The translations under genes were made by a program, and so were the position numbers. Below are positions 25,476 through 35,176 of a stretch of DNA of 63,944 nt, one piece after another. The notes below the pieces were generated by a model. That model was not told the DNA's origin, ran no database searches, and saw only the letters and a list, made by a program, of their open reading frames with translations. How positions within the stretch are numbered: the stretch's first letter is position 1; each line of letters opens with the position of its first letter. The DNA lies in contig JAKAQB010000015.1 in assembly GCA_021811865.1 (NCBI GenBank), forward strand, positions 1 through 63,944. The letters run 5' to 3'. The stretch is from Actinomycetes bacterium. Its GTDB lineage: Bacteria; Actinomycetota; Acidimicrobiia; Acidimicrobiales; Palsa-688.

Positions 25476-26267
25476 ATGAGCACCGGCGGTCCTGACAGGC
25501 GGTCAGGTGGTGGGCGGGGCGGCGGCCTCGGCACCGAGGAGGCCGCCGCCATCGGCGACGGCGCCGGCGATCGCGGCGACAGCGGCGCCGGCGACAGCGC
25601 CGGCGATCTCGGCGACAGCGGCGCCGGCGATCTCGGCGACAGCGGCGCCGGCGATCTCGGCGACCACGACGCCGGCCGCGGTGCCGCCACCAGGGAGCGG
25701 ATCCTCGCCGTCGCGCTCGACCGCTTCGCCGCCCACGGCTACGCCGGCACGTCCATACGTGACCTCGCCGACGGGCTCGGCGTCACCAAGGCCGCCCTCT
25801 ACTACCACTTCGCCTCCAAGGAGGACATCCTGGAGGCGTTGGTAGAACCGATGGCGTCGGAGTGGGGGGCGCTGGTGCAGCGGGCGTCGACCCGGCCAGC
25901 CCCGCCCGCCGAGGGGTTGTTGCGGGAGTTGGTCGACATCCTCTCCCGGCGGGCGGCGCTCATCCGCACGGTGATGGCCGACCCGTCGCTGCCGTCCCCC
26001 CAGGTCCGCGAGCAACTGCAGGTGCTCGCCAACGCGCTGGCGGCCGGCGCCGGCGTTGGGGCTTCCGGCGCTGCCGGCGTACGGGCCCGCGCCGCCCTCG
26101 GAGCGGCGCAGCACGCAGCGCTCTCCACCGCTTTGTCGCGGGTGGCCGCAGGCCGGCCCGGACCTGCGCCGGGTGCGGCGCCCACCGGCACCGCCGGTAC
26201 GCACCTGCTGGAGCCGGATGAACGGGAGGAGATCGTGGCGGCGGCGCTACGCGCCCTCTGCGGCTGA
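25476..26267 (+). CDS. TetR-family regulator with Gly/Asp repeat N-terminus
   Basis: Protein of 263 residues. The TetR helix-turn-helix is at about residues 73-125, with ERILAVALDRFAAHGYAGTS and LGVTKAALYYHFASKEDIL. The first 70 residues are an unusual low-complexity tail built from repeats of GDLGDSGA encoded by 24-bp DNA repeats. The C-terminal ligand domain is Ala/Gly-rich. An internal start close to residue 68 would give an ordinary TetR length, so translation of the repeat is not certain. It probably represses the divergent MMPL transporter. Confidence 0.85.
   Translation: MSTGGPDRRSGGGRGGGLGTEEAAAIGDGAGDRGDSGAGDSAGDLGDSGAGDLGDSGAGDLGDHDAGRGAATRERILAVALDRFAAHGYAGTSIRDLADGLGVTKAALYYHFASKEDILEALVEPMASEWGALVQRASTRPAPPAEGLLRELVDILSRRAALIRTVMADPSLPSPQVREQLQVLANALAAGAGVGASGAAGVRARAALGAAQHAALSTALSRVAAGRPGPAPGAAPTGTAGTHLLEPDEREEIVAAALRALCG
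25576..25670. repeat. 24-bp tandem repeat in tetR 5' region
   Basis: About three and a half copies of a 24-bp unit, GGCGATCTCGGCGACAGCGG plus CGCC, encode Gly-Asp-Leu-Gly-Asp-Ser-Gly-Ala. The unit is an exact multiple of three, so copy-number change would keep the frame. Confidence 0.75.
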
Positions 26268-26336
26268 ATCGAATCCTGCGCCGGGCGCCGGCGGGTCGGC
26301 CGGCGGGCTGCGCCGGACAGTCGGGGCTGCGCCGCC

Positions 26337-26385
26337 AAACTGTGAGTGCAAACGACACAGGGTGTGCACTTTTCACTCACAGTTT
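26337..26385. repeat. large inverted repeat downstream of tetR
   Basis: AAACTGTGAGTG (26337-26348) and CACTCACAGTTT (26374-26385) are 12-bp perfect inverted arms around a 25-nt loop. The loop holds a smaller GTGCA/TGCAC pair. Its base composition is far more A/T-rich than the surroundings. It lies between the tetR stop and the convergent thioredoxin gene, and may be a terminator or a dispersed palindromic element. Confidence 0.7.
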
Positions 26386-26448
26386 GCGGTACGTCGTGCC
26401 CTCGCCCTCGCCGGGTGCTGTTGCCGGCCTTCTGGAGCTCCAGAGGCC

Positions 26449-27138
26449 CTACCGTTCGAGGCGCCGGATCCAGCGCGCCAGCGCCGGCCGGCTCAGCTCA
26501 CCGAAGGCCTCCCCCACCACCCGGCCGTCTCGGGCAATGAACAGCGTGGTTGGGAGGGCGAGGATGTTGTAGGCGGTGGTGGCCACGCCGTGATCGTCCA
26601 CGCCGACCGGGTAGGTGGCCCCCGCTCGTGCCAGCATTCTCAGGGCGGCGGTGTTGGAGGTTTCGTTGGTGTCGATGCCGATGAAGTCCACCCGGCCGCG
26701 CGCCGCTCGCGCCTCGGCGGCGAAGCCGTCGATCTCCGCCTGGCAGCCGTGGCACCACGAGGCGAAGAAGTTGACCACCACCGGCATGCCCTTCGTTGCC
26801 AAGAGGGACACCGGGGGGCCGCCGCGCAGGTTGGGAAGGCGGAAGGCCGGAGCCACGCTGTCGGTAGCGATGCGGGGTAGGCCGTCGCCGGCACTGACGC
26901 CCACCGGTGCCGCCGCTGGCGAGGGTGCGGACGAGCCGGCGGTGATCGCCGCCGCTGGCGAGGATGCGGACGAGCCGGCGACGATCCAGCCGAGGAAACC
27001 GGCCAGAAGCACCAGGACGAGGCCGGCTGGCACCCACACCGGGGCGGGGAGGGACCGGCTGCGGGGTGATGCGGCAGGCGCGGAGCCGGGCGCAGCGCCG
27101 GCGGGCTGATCGTCGCTGAGAGAGGCGCCGGCAGCCAC
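26449..27138 (-). CDS. TlpA/ResA-like membrane-anchored thioredoxin
   Basis: Protein of 229 residues with a single N-terminal membrane span (VWVPAGLVLVLLAGFLGWIV) and an exported thioredoxin fold. The redox centre is W-C-H-G-C (NFFASWCHGCQAEIDGF). The cis-proline region is ILALPTTLFIARDGRVVGEA. An Ala/Ser/Pro linker with a near-duplicated AGSSA(S/P)SP motif joins the two parts. It probably acts in extracytoplasmic thiol-disulfide chemistry, such as cytochrome maturation, though no such genes are nearby. Confidence 0.88.
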   Translation of the reverse strand: MAAGASLSDDQPAGAAPGSAPAASPRSRSLPAPVWVPAGLVLVLLAGFLGWIVAGSSASSPAAAITAGSSAPSPAAAPVGVSAGDGLPRIATDSVAPAFRLPNLRGGPPVSLLATKGMPVVVNFFASWCHGCQAEIDGFAAEARAARGRVDFIGIDTNETSNTAALRMLARAGATYPVGVDDHGVATTAYNILALPTTLFIARDGRVVGEAFGELSRPALARWIRRLER

Positions 27139-27155
27139 GTCTGGAGGCTACGACG

Positions 27156-30100
27156 TCAGCCGTACCGGAACCGGGCGCCGGGTGCCGGCGGGCTCTCGGG
27201 ATGGTGGCTGTCGAGACTCTCTGCGGTCACGACCCGCACCTGGACGGTCCCGGAGTCGCCGGCGGGCACGACGGCGACTATCTGCCACTCCGACACCAGC
27301 CCACGCGAGTCGACAGGGTTGGCGAAGGTCCGGGCCGGCCGGGAACCGAACAGCACCCGCTCCACGTACCCGAGGTGCGATCCCCGGATCACCACTCGAC
27401 GGCCGGCGGGTCCCGCAGGCGGCGACACCGAGGTCACCAGCGGCGCACCGGGTGGGAAATAGATGAACCGGGTCCGGGGGTTGTCCTCTGAGGAGCAGCC
27501 CGAGATGTTGCAGACCGACACCTGGTCGACGCCGCGCTGGGCGCGTGGTGTCAACAGTGACAGCTGACCGCCCGGATCGGCCCGGTCGGCAACCACGTGG
27601 TACTGCTCGGCGACGGAGGGGCCGCCGTGCACGTCGGCGAACTGCACGTACGGCTGGGCAAGGAATCCGGAGCCCTGCACGACCATTGGAGTCCCCCCGC
27701 CGACCGGTCCGACCTGGCGGTGCCCGTCGGTGAGGACCCGCGTCACCTCGGGGGTGGGGGCGTAGGTGACGCTGACAGGTCGGCTGGGCTCTGCGTCCGA
27801 GGTCAGGATCCGTGCCGGGCTGGCGAGCGTCTGGGCGGCGACCTCAATCCGCAGCGGCACCCGGGTCATGGAGGTGGACGGCAGCAGGAACGTGACGGCG
27901 GTCCCGGTGTCGGACACCCACTCGACGTCGGCGGAGGTCGCCAGCCCCGGCGGGCCGACGTCCATCCACTCGAGACCGAGCACGCCCAGGCCGGTGCCGT
28001 GCACGGTCACCTCGCTCCCGCCCATCTCGCTGGCGTACGGGCTGGTCCCGTCCACCCGCAACGATCCGAGCGTTGGGACCGGCAGGTAGTCGAACTCCGT
28101 CGGTGCAGGGGCGAACCCCGGCGTCGTCGGAGCGATGTTGTCGATGGCGCCCCGCAGTTCGGGGGTGAGGGGGGCGGCCGGCGATGTCAGGTCGCCCACG
28201 CGGACGCGTACCTCCGTCTGGCACACGTCAACGGCGGCGCCGGCGTCGCCGGCGAGGCAGGCGGTGGCGCCGGCCGTGAACACCGGAACCCGTGCCGTGA
28301 GCTGTGTGTCCGACAGCACCTGCACATCTCGGGCAGGCACGCCGCCGACGGTGACGGCCGTGACGCCACCGCCATCGGCGAACCCCGATCCGTAGACGCG
28401 GATGATGGTGCCGCCCGAAAGCGGCCCGCCGGAGGGCTCGACCGCGGCGACAGTGGGGACCGGCGCATGGCCGGCGGTGGCGTACACGTCGAGCCGGGCG
28501 GCGGGGGTGGGCCCACTGGTCGGGCCGCCGGCACAGCCGACAGTGACGTCGTAGGTTCCGGTATCGTTGCCCGCTCCCGAGGCCGCCGGAGCCGGTCCCG
28601 TGGCGTGCGCCGGCAGGTAGACGGTGAGCTGCGTCGGGCCGTCGACGGTGACGTCCGAGGCGGGGGCGACCCACGAGCCCACCGCGACCGTCGAGCATCC
28701 CGCCGAGAACGCCGTCCCGGTCACAGTCAGGGTGCTCGTCGCCGAGTCCGGCACGGCGCCCGGGACGACCTGGAGGACGGTCGGGGCCGTCTGGGCGCGA
28801 GCGGCGCACAGATCGGTGGCCAGCCCCGGGCCGCCACCCGGGTCGGTGACGAGGGGGGACCCGAGACCGGTCGCCATGTCGAATCCGGCGGTCGCCGGGT
28901 ACAGGCCGTTATCGACGCCGAGGGCGTCGTTGTTGCCTGACACCACGTCGGAGAAGGCGCCGGCGTACTCCGAAGGGCTGGATGCCACCTGGTAGAGGAG
29001 GGGCGGGGCGAACCCGAGGCCCGTCCCACCGGGACCGTTCGCCGGCGTGGCGGCGCAGGCAGGGCTGGCGGCGATGTCGGCGAGGACGGCAGCCCATTGG
29101 GGAGTGGCCGACGACGTGCCGCCTATCACCGTCCAGCCCCCGTCGTAGTAGACGGTGAGGCCGTTGGTGTCGGGGTCGGCGTCAGCGCTCACATCAGGCA
29201 GTTCCCGGCACGGCGGTCCGCTCGGCGTGGGGTTGCAGAAGTCGGTGCCCGACACCTGCTCCGCCTGGGCGACGACGCTCGGGGAGTCGACGCCGGGGAC
29301 ACCGCTGGCGATCTGCCAGGCCGGCGCCGGCCACACGTGGGAGATCCCGCCGCCGGAGGCCCCCGACCCGTCGTTCCAGGCGGTTTCCACGGGCGGGAAC
29401 GAGGCGGTGGTAACCGTGGTGCCTCCCACGGCCAGTACGTAGGGCTGGCTGGCTGGATCCTCGACCCCGAGGCCGAGGCTCCCGAGCCCGGGCGAGCTGC
29501 CGACCGTGCATCCCTCGGAACCGGAATCCCCGGATGCGCCGAGGAACGTCTGGCCCTGGCTGGCCGCCTGCTCGAACAGCACGTTCTCGACCTGCATCAG
29601 CCCCGGTTGGGAGGCGGCGACCTGTGCCTCGCACCCCGTTGACCACGAGGAACTGATGATCGGCACGCCGTCTGCCACGACCAGCGCGAGCTGCTCGAGG
29701 TAACCGACGGCGTCGTCGGGTGCCTCGTACACGTCGATGGTCGCTCCCGGCGCGAGCGCCGACAGGTTCTCCACGTCGAGCGCCGCCTCGCCAGTCCCCC
29801 AACCGGTCTGCGCACCCCCGTCGACAGCGACGACATGGACGTGAGCCGCCACCAAGGGGCCAGCCGCGCCGAAGTAGCAGTCGTCGAAGTTGGTCAGGTC
29901 GCTGCGAGCGAAGCCCTCGAGCTCGATCAGCGCGACGGTCTGACCGGACCCGTTGTCCCCCACGGCGTAGAGGCGGTCGAGTCCGTAGGCGGCGGCGAGC
30001 CGGTCATCGGTCAGGCCACTGTCGGCAGTGGCCGCCGCCTTGGCGGTGCCGCAGGCGACCGGAGCCCTGACCGACCCTCGGGGACGCATCCCCGCCGGTG

Positions 30101-30794
30101 CCGCTGACCGGCGGGCCGAGAGCGTCATCGACATCCGGCTGCCGCCTTGGAGCTGAGCTCTGTGGGGGCGCAGGAGGTCGTCCAGACCGAGCACGCTCAG
30201 GACGTCTTGCGCCACCGAGGCAGGCAGCCGAACAGCCGATGTGGCCGCCAGCACCGACAAACCATCGTGACGGCGAAAGCGGACGAGCGTCGTGTGGAAC
30301 GCCGCCTCGACACGCCCCGCCGGACCATGGAACCCGAGGAGCAACCCGTCCAGGGGCGTGGGATCGACCGTGAGACCCGCGGCCCGTAGGGTCCTGACCA
30401 CGGCGGCGACGGCGCCTGCGTCGGGGGCGAAGCGCCCCCGGAAGACGCCGGCAGGCAGGTAGTGGCGGTACAACGGCGACCGGGGGTCGGTGACCGCAGC
30501 AGCGAACGCCTGCAGGCCAGCCCGGTCGGCCGGTGCCAGCGCCACCGCACCGGAGACAGGCGTCGAGACGGCCGCCGGGCCCACTGCCCGGAAACCTGGC
30601 GGGACGGCGGGCCGGGGCACGACGACGGCGAGCGAGCCCGACGCCGTCACACCGGCACGGCCGGCATCCCCGGCACCACCACCTCGGCCGGCGGCGGCGG
30701 AGGTCCCCGCCGAGGTGGCGCCGGCCACGAGGAGGGTGGTGGTCGCCACCAACAGCGCTGCTCTTCGGGCGAGCCCGCTCACCACGTCCGTCAC
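27156..30794 (-). CDS. secreted S53 peptidase (sedolisin) with IPT/TIG domains
   Basis: Very large exported peptidase, 1212 residues from GTG 30794. A signal peptide ([19 protein letters not shown]) is followed by a pro-kumamolisin activation domain at about 50-220 and the S53 catalytic domain at about 255-690. The catalytic residues are E336 and D340 (GEAALDVE), D423 (SGDSGSEG) and S561 (GGTSSATPQ). The rest, about 500 residues, holds around five IPT/TIG-like beta domains (for example [20 protein letters not shown]). S53 enzymes are acid-active serine-carboxyl endopeptidases, which would fit an acidic habitat. The longer frame to 30911 lacks a better signal peptide. Confidence 0.88.
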   Translation of the reverse strand: MTDVVSGLARRAALLVATTTLLVAGATSAGTSAAAGRGGGAGDAGRAGVTASGSLAVVVPRPAVPPGFRAVGPAAVSTPVSGAVALAPADRAGLQAFAAAVTDPRSPLYRHYLPAGVFRGRFAPDAGAVAAVVRTLRAAGLTVDPTPLDGLLLGFHGPAGRVEAAFHTTLVRFRRHDGLSVLAATSAVRLPASVAQDVLSVLGLDDLLRPHRAQLQGGSRMSMTLSARRSAAPAGMRPRGSVRAPVACGTAKAAATADSGLTDDRLAAAYGLDRLYAVGDNGSGQTVALIELEGFARSDLTNFDDCYFGAAGPLVAAHVHVVAVDGGAQTGWGTGEAALDVENLSALAPGATIDVYEAPDDAVGYLEQLALVVADGVPIISSSWSTGCEAQVAASQPGLMQVENVLFEQAASQGQTFLGASGDSGSEGCTVGSSPGLGSLGLGVEDPASQPYVLAVGGTTVTTASFPPVETAWNDGSGASGGGISHVWPAPAWQIASGVPGVDSPSVVAQAEQVSGTDFCNPTPSGPPCRELPDVSADADPDTNGLTVYYDGGWTVIGGTSSATPQWAAVLADIAASPACAATPANGPGGTGLGFAPPLLYQVASSPSEYAGAFSDVVSGNNDALGVDNGLYPATAGFDMATGLGSPLVTDPGGGPGLATDLCAARAQTAPTVLQVVPGAVPDSATSTLTVTGTAFSAGCSTVAVGSWVAPASDVTVDGPTQLTVYLPAHATGPAPAASGAGNDTGTYDVTVGCAGGPTSGPTPAARLDVYATAGHAPVPTVAAVEPSGGPLSGGTIIRVYGSGFADGGGVTAVTVGGVPARDVQVLSDTQLTARVPVFTAGATACLAGDAGAAVDVCQTEVRVRVGDLTSPAAPLTPELRGAIDNIAPTTPGFAPAPTEFDYLPVPTLGSLRVDGTSPYASEMGGSEVTVHGTGLGVLGLEWMDVGPPGLATSADVEWVSDTGTAVTFLLPSTSMTRVPLRIEVAAQTLASPARILTSDAEPSRPVSVTYAPTPEVTRVLTDGHRQVGPVGGGTPMVVQGSGFLAQPYVQFADVHGGPSVAEQYHVVADRADPGGQLSLLTPRAQRGVDQVSVCNISGCSSEDNPRTRFIYFPPGAPLVTSVSPPAGPAGRRVVIRGSHLGYVERVLFGSRPARTFANPVDSRGLVSEWQIVAVVPAGDSGTVQVRVVTAESLDSHHPESPPAPGARFRYG

Positions 30795-30915
30795 CCGCTC
30801 CCCCCGGTGGCGCTTCCATGCGGGACTGTAGCGGTCGAGGAAGGGACACCTCCCCCAGCGCGTTCCTCTGTCGATGCCGCGCACGGCAGCCGCGGCGATC
30901 CGCCCGCGCATCGGC

Positions 30916-31010
30916 TATTCTGGCGGGACAGAGGGCAAGACGATCATGTTGATGTTGGTTCCCTCCGGCTCGAGCATCGAGCCAAGGCCGCGACCCGAGA
31001 CCCGGGGTCG
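30916..31010 (+). promoter_or_regulatory. cspA promoter -10 and structured 5' UTR
   Basis: A TATTCT -10-like element at 30916-30921 lies 117 bp upstream of the cspA start. The leader contains GGCTCGA-GCA-TCGAGCC (30967-30983), a perfect 7-bp hairpin, and CGACCC/GGGTCG arms at 30991-30996 and 31005-31010. A long structured leader is usual for cold-shock mRNAs. No clear -35 was seen. Confidence 0.4.
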
Positions 31011-31037
31011 ACTCCGGCCAAGAAAGGAGGGATCGCA

Positions 31038-31241
31038 ATGGCAACTGGCACCGTGAAGTGGTTCAACGGCGAGAAGGGCTACGGCTTCATCTCCCAGGAT
31101 GCCGGCGGCCCGGATGTGTTCGTGCACTTCAGCGCCATCTCCGGCTCCGGCTTCCGCAACCTCGACGAAGGTCAGAAGGTGGAGTTCGAGACCAGCCAGG
31201 GCCCCAAGGGGCTCCAGGCGGCTGACGTCCGCGTCATCTGA
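31038..31241 (+). CDS. cspA: cold-shock protein (CspA family)
   Basis: Single cold-shock domain of 67 residues that binds single-stranded RNA and DNA. RNP1 is KGYGFIS and RNP2 is VFVHFSAI, both intact. The N-terminus [18 protein letters not shown] is canonical. A strong AAAGGAGG (31023-31030) precedes ATG 31038. The leader of about 115 nt is long and structured. A GC-rich hairpin follows the stop. Confidence 0.97.
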   Translation: MATGTVKWFNGEKGYGFISQDAGGPDVFVHFSAISGSGFRNLDEGQKVEFETSQGPKGLQAADVRVI

Positions 31242-31259
31242 GCCCCGTCCCCCGACCCA

Positions 31260-31281
31260 GGCCCCGGCCACGGCCGGGGCC
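31260..31281. terminator. bidirectional hairpin between cspA and acylphosphatase
   Basis: GGCCCCGGCC (31260-31269) and GGCCGGGGCC (31272-31281) are perfect 10-bp arms. They sit 18 bp after the cspA stop and just beyond the convergent acylphosphatase stop, so the hairpin can serve both genes. Confidence 0.65.
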
Positions 31282-31291
31282 TGTTCGCGCC

Positions 31292-31591
31292 TCAGCTCAT
31301 CACAGCAAACGCCCTCAGGTCCTCCTGCGGCCGCTCCTCGGTGACCACGACGCCGGCGACCCGCGCCGCTCCCGGGCCCCGCCGGCACCACGAGATGAGC
31401 TCGCCCACGGCGCAAGGCGGGCCCTGCGCCACGACCTCCACGCTGCCATCGGCCAGGTTGCGGACGTGGCCAGCGAGCGCCAGTCCCCGGGCGGCGCGGG
31501 CACACGCCAGCCGGTAGCCGACACCCTGCACGACACCCGTCACCCGCAGGCGCCGGCAGATCAGGGCCTCGCCATCGCTCGTCTCCCGCAC
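31292..31591 (-). CDS. acylphosphatase
   Basis: Small enzyme of about 99 residues hydrolysing acyl phosphates. The family motif is VTGVVQGVGYRLACARAARG, with the catalytic Arg in GVGYR, and the second motif is GHVRNLADGSVEVVAQG with the catalytic Asn. The start is GTG 31591; a later start near the first beta strand is possible. It is convergent with cspA. Confidence 0.88.
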   Translation of the reverse strand: MRETSDGEALICRRLRVTGVVQGVGYRLACARAARGLALAGHVRNLADGSVEVVAQGPPCAVGELISWCRRGPGAARVAGVVVTEERPQEDLRAFAVMS

Positions 31592-31663
31592 GCCGGCACC
31601 GTACCCCGGTACCCCGCGCCATGAGGGGCGACGGCTCCCTCCGATCGGCACGGGGGCCGAGCG

Positions 31664-31757
31664 ACGCCGGCGTGACCGCCGCGCACGCCGGCGTGACCGC
31701 CGCGCACGCCGGCGTGACCGCCGCGCACGCCGCCGTGACCGCCGCGCACGCCAGCGC
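31664..31757. repeat. 21-bp tandem repeat upstream of acylphosphatase
   Basis: Four copies of a 21-bp unit, ACGCCGGCGTGACCGCCGCG plus C, start at 31664, 31685, 31706 and 31727, and a partial fifth copy follows. The fourth carries one substitution. It occupies the gap between the acylphosphatase start and the amidase stop. No gene is assigned to 31592-31823. Confidence 0.85.
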
Positions 31758-31823
31758 GGCGACGCCACTGCCTCCCGCAGGGTGCCGGGTTGGGAGCGGG
31801 GGCGGGGCCGCCCGGAGCCGACC

Positions 31824-33263
31824 TCAGATCGAGCGGGCGGCGCCCGGGTGGGAGCCCGCCCCGACCGGCGGGGGCCTGCGCCCGGTAGCACCGGCAGCGG
31901 CCTCCACCGCGGCCGCGATGGCGAGGAGGTCGGTGTCGCCTCCCGGCCGCCCGACGAGCTGGAGCCCGACGGGCAGGCCGTCGCCGGTGAACCCGAACGG
32001 CAGGGACAACGCCGGCAGCGCCGTTGCAGAGATCAGGTAGCAGGAGCGCATCCAGTCCAAGTAGGTGTGCGTCGAGGTCCCGTCCACCTCGGCCGGCCAG
32101 CGCAGCTCGACTGGGAAGGGCACCACCTGGACCGCCGGGAGGGCAAGGGCGTCGTACCCGGCCATCCACTCCGCCGAGCGGCGGATGAGGCCCTGGCGCT
32201 GCATCCACGCCCGCGCCACGTCGGTGCCCCGCAGGCGCAAGCCCGCCTCGACGTTCCAGACGACATCCGCCCCGAGACGGGCGCGGTGGTCGCGGTAGTC
32301 GCCCGAGAGGTCCGCGGCGAATTGCCAGGCGCGCAGGGCGAGGAAGGAGCTCTCGGCGCCGTCGAGGTCCGGGCAGGCCTCCGTCACGTCCGCTCCGAGA
32401 GCCTCGAGCAGCGCCGGCACGCCGGCAAGCGCATCCCGCACCGCCCTCTCTACGGGCACACCGGCCGGCGCGGGGCACCATGCGACCCGCCGGCCAGCCA
32501 GGTCGCCGTCCCGTCCCGACCAGCTGACCCGACCCTCGCTCAGCACCTCGAGCAAGAGGGCGACGTCGGCGACGGTGCGCCCCATCGGTCCTTCGACCGA
32601 CAGGTCGGAGCCTCCCCGGTCCTCGGGCCGCCCGGGCACCACTCCCGGGCTCGGTCGCAGACCGACGACGTTGCAGAAGCTCGCTGGGTTGCGCAGGGAG
32701 CCTCCCATGTCGGAGCCGTCGGCCAGGCACACCATTCCGGCAGCCAGGGCGGCAGCCGCTCCACCGCTGCTGCCCCCGGCGGAGCGGGACCGATCCCACG
32801 GGTTGCGGGTCGGGCCGAAGACGGCGTTGTACGTGTGCGAACCCGCCCCGAACTCGGGGGTGTTGGTCTTCCCGAGGGAGACGGCGCCCGCCGCCGCCAT
32901 GCGGGCCACCAGCGGCGAGTTGACCGCCGGAACGTGGTGGGCGTAGATCGGCGAACCGTACGTTGTCCGCACGCCGGCGGTGTCCTGCAGATCCTTGTGG
33001 GCGACCGGCAACCCGTGCAGCCGCCCCGTCGGACCCTGCCGCAGCACTGCCTCGTCGGCGGCCGACGCGGCGGCAACGGCGGCCTCGGCGGTGACGGTGA
33101 CGATGGCATTGAGAGCTGGGTTGCAGCACTCCACGCGACGCAGGTGCGCTTCGATGACCTCCCGGGCGGACACCTCCCGGGCCCGGAGGAGCGCAGCGAG
33201 GACGGTCGCCGGCGCATCGCACAGCTCGCCGTCCGGGTCCCGGTCCCCGCCCTGGAGGGTCAT
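31824..33263 (-). CDS. amidase (amidase-signature family)
   Basis: Amidase-signature enzyme of 479 residues. The Ser-cisSer-Lys triad is visible: Lys in GLPVAHKDLQDTAG, the glycine/serine-rich RSAGGSSGGAAAALAAGMV, and the catalytic serine in DMGGSLRNPASFCNVVGLRP. It hydrolyses amides, but the substrate is unknown. The start is ATG 33263, chosen because the upstream frame is unrelated Arg/Pro-rich sequence. It is divergent from the amidohydrolase with about 245 bp between, which may hold both promoters. Confidence 0.9.
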   Translation of the reverse strand: MTLQGGDRDPDGELCDAPATVLAALLRAREVSAREVIEAHLRRVECCNPALNAIVTVTAEAAVAAASAADEAVLRQGPTGRLHGLPVAHKDLQDTAGVRTTYGSPIYAHHVPAVNSPLVARMAAAGAVSLGKTNTPEFGAGSHTYNAVFGPTRNPWDRSRSAGGSSGGAAAALAAGMVCLADGSDMGGSLRNPASFCNVVGLRPSPGVVPGRPEDRGGSDLSVEGPMGRTVADVALLLEVLSEGRVSWSGRDGDLAGRRVAWCPAPAGVPVERAVRDALAGVPALLEALGADVTEACPDLDGAESSFLALRAWQFAADLSGDYRDHRARLGADVVWNVEAGLRLRGTDVARAWMQRQGLIRRSAEWMAGYDALALPAVQVVPFPVELRWPAEVDGTSTHTYLDWMRSCYLISATALPALSLPFGFTGDGLPVGLQLVGRPGGDTDLLAIAAAVEAAAGATGRRPPPVGAGSHPGAARSI

Positions 33264-33508
33264 CGGCCCACGCCTGTCTCGGCCACGTCGACACCTTCCT
33301 CCCCTGGCACACGGCAGGCCGTCGCGATCCCCTCGGCGGGTCACCGTAACTGGCGCACCGCCCGCCGGCAACCGGCCACCCCGGGTCGCAGGCACAGGAA
33401 CGGGAAGCCGGTGCGCCTGACGCAGGCGGGGCCGGGCTTGCGAAGGACCGCCGGAGTTGTCCACGATCAGTGCGCTGGGAACCGGTCGGTGCCGGCAGGG
33501 AGGCAAGG

Positions 33509-35176
33509 GTGGCAGACAAAGCGACGTTGGTGCTCCGCAGCGGGCGGGTCCGGACGCCGTCGAGCCCGTCGGGGTTCGCGGAGGCGGTGGCGATCGAGGG
33601 TGATCGGATCGTCGCCGTGGGAACCGACGACGAGATCGCAGAGCACGCCGGCCCGGCGACGCGCGTGATCGACCTGGGCGGACGGCTGGCCATCCCGGCG
33701 TTCGGCGACGCCCACATCCACGCCATATCGGCCGGCGTCGAGCGGATGCGCTGCGATCTCACCGGGTTCAAGACCCGGGCCGAGTACCTGGAGCGGATCG
33801 CGGCGTATGCCGCCAACCTCCCCGCCGATGCGTGGGTCCTCGGGGGAGGCTGGTCGATGGAGGCATTCCCGGGTGGCGTCCCCGTGGCCGCTGATCTCGA
33901 CGCCGCCGCCGGCGGCCGCCCGGTGTTCCTCCCCAACCGGGACCATCACAGCGCATGGGTGAGCACCGCAGCCATGGAGAGGGCCGGCATGGACGCGTCC
34001 GTCGCCGACCCGCCGGACGGGAGGGTGGAACGGGATGCCTCGGGGCGTCCCACCGGCGCCCTCCACGACGGCGCGATGGACTTCGTCCAGCGCGTGGTCC
34101 CCCTGGCGACCCATGCGGAGCTGGCGGACGGGCTCCGCCTGGCGCAGGCCTACCTCCACTCGCTCGGCATCACGCACTGGCAGGACGCCATCGTCGGCGA
34201 CGCCGGCGAGCTCGGTATGCGCGACACCTACACCACCTACCGGCAGGCGGCCGAGGAGGGATGGCTCACCGCCCGGGTGGTCGGCGCCCTGTGGTGGCGG
34301 CGCGACAAGGGCCTGGAGCAGATCACGGACCTCCTAACCCGGCGGGAGGCGGCGAGCGACGGGCCGTTCCGGGCGCGCGCCGTCAAGATGATGCTCGACG
34401 GCGTCTGCGAGACGTTCACGGCGGCGATGAGCCGGGCCTACGTCGGCGATGCCGGCTCGGGTGGCCACCGCGGCAGCCTGTTCATCGACGAGGATGTCGT
34501 GCGTGCCGCGGTGCCGGCGCTGGACGAGCAGGGATTCCAGGTCCACTTCCACGCCATCGGCGACCGGGCGGTGACGACCGCTCTCGACGCGCTGGAGCGG
34601 GTCCCCGTGGCTCGCCGGGGGGCCGGCCGCCACCACCTCGCCCACCTGCAGTTCATCGCCCCACCCGACCTCGACCGCTTCGCTCCCCTCGGTGCCATCG
34701 CCAACTTCCAGCCGCTGTGGGCGTGCCACGAGCCCCAGATGGACGAGCTCACGATCCCCTTCGTGGGTGAGGAGCGCAGCGGTTGGCAGTACAGCATCGC
34801 GTCCTTGGCGCGGCGCAACGCCAGGGTCGCGTTCGGCAGCGACTGGCCCGTCTCGAGCCCCGACCCGATCCAGGAGATCCACGTGGCGGTGAACCGCATG
34901 CTGTCCATGCGGCTCGGGCGGCCGGGTCGGCCGGAGACGCAGGACCCATTCCGGCCGGAGGAGGCGCTGAGCGTCACCGGCGCGGTCGACGCCTTCACCG
35001 CCGGTGTCGCCTACGTCAACGGGGACGAGGGGCTGTTGGGGGCTCTCACCCCGGGCCGGCGGGCCGACATCGCCGTGCTGGATCAGGACCTCTACACCAT
35101 CCCGCCCGGCGAGATCGGCGACACCTCGGTGGTCCTGACCGTCGCCGGTGGCGCCCTCGTCCACGGTGAGGCGTAG
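33509..35176 (+). CDS. amidohydrolase family protein (YtcJ-like)
   Basis: Metal-dependent hydrolase of 555 residues related to YtcJ/LAF3. Metal-site parts are the N-terminal DAHIHA, a middle lysine in RARAVKMMLDGVCETFTAAM, VHFHAIGDRAVTTALDAL, HLAHLQFIAP and the C-terminal FGSDWPVSSPDP. The C-terminal beta domain reads GALTPGRRADIAVLDQDLY. The start is GTG 33509 with GGGAGG just upstream; the frame to 33470 lacks a ribosome-binding site. The substrate is not known. Confidence 0.9.
   Translation: MADKATLVLRSGRVRTPSSPSGFAEAVAIEGDRIVAVGTDDEIAEHAGPATRVIDLGGRLAIPAFGDAHIHAISAGVERMRCDLTGFKTRAEYLERIAAYAANLPADAWVLGGGWSMEAFPGGVPVAADLDAAAGGRPVFLPNRDHHSAWVSTAAMERAGMDASVADPPDGRVERDASGRPTGALHDGAMDFVQRVVPLATHAELADGLRLAQAYLHSLGITHWQDAIVGDAGELGMRDTYTTYRQAAEEGWLTARVVGALWWRRDKGLEQITDLLTRREAASDGPFRARAVKMMLDGVCETFTAAMSRAYVGDAGSGGHRGSLFIDEDVVRAAVPALDEQGFQVHFHAIGDRAVTTALDALERVPVARRGAGRHHLAHLQFIAPPDLDRFAPLGAIANFQPLWACHEPQMDELTIPFVGEERSGWQYSIASLARRNARVAFGSDWPVSSPDPIQEIHVAVNRMLSMRLGRPGRPETQDPFRPEEALSVTGAVDAFTAGVAYVNGDEGLLGALTPGRRADIAVLDQDLYTIPPGEIGDTSVVLTVAGGALVHGEA

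Noticed and set aside
31664..31757. CRISPR array
   Set aside because: The units are contiguous 21-bp copies without spacers. The other arrays (25576, 54217, 58876) are also simple tandem repeats.
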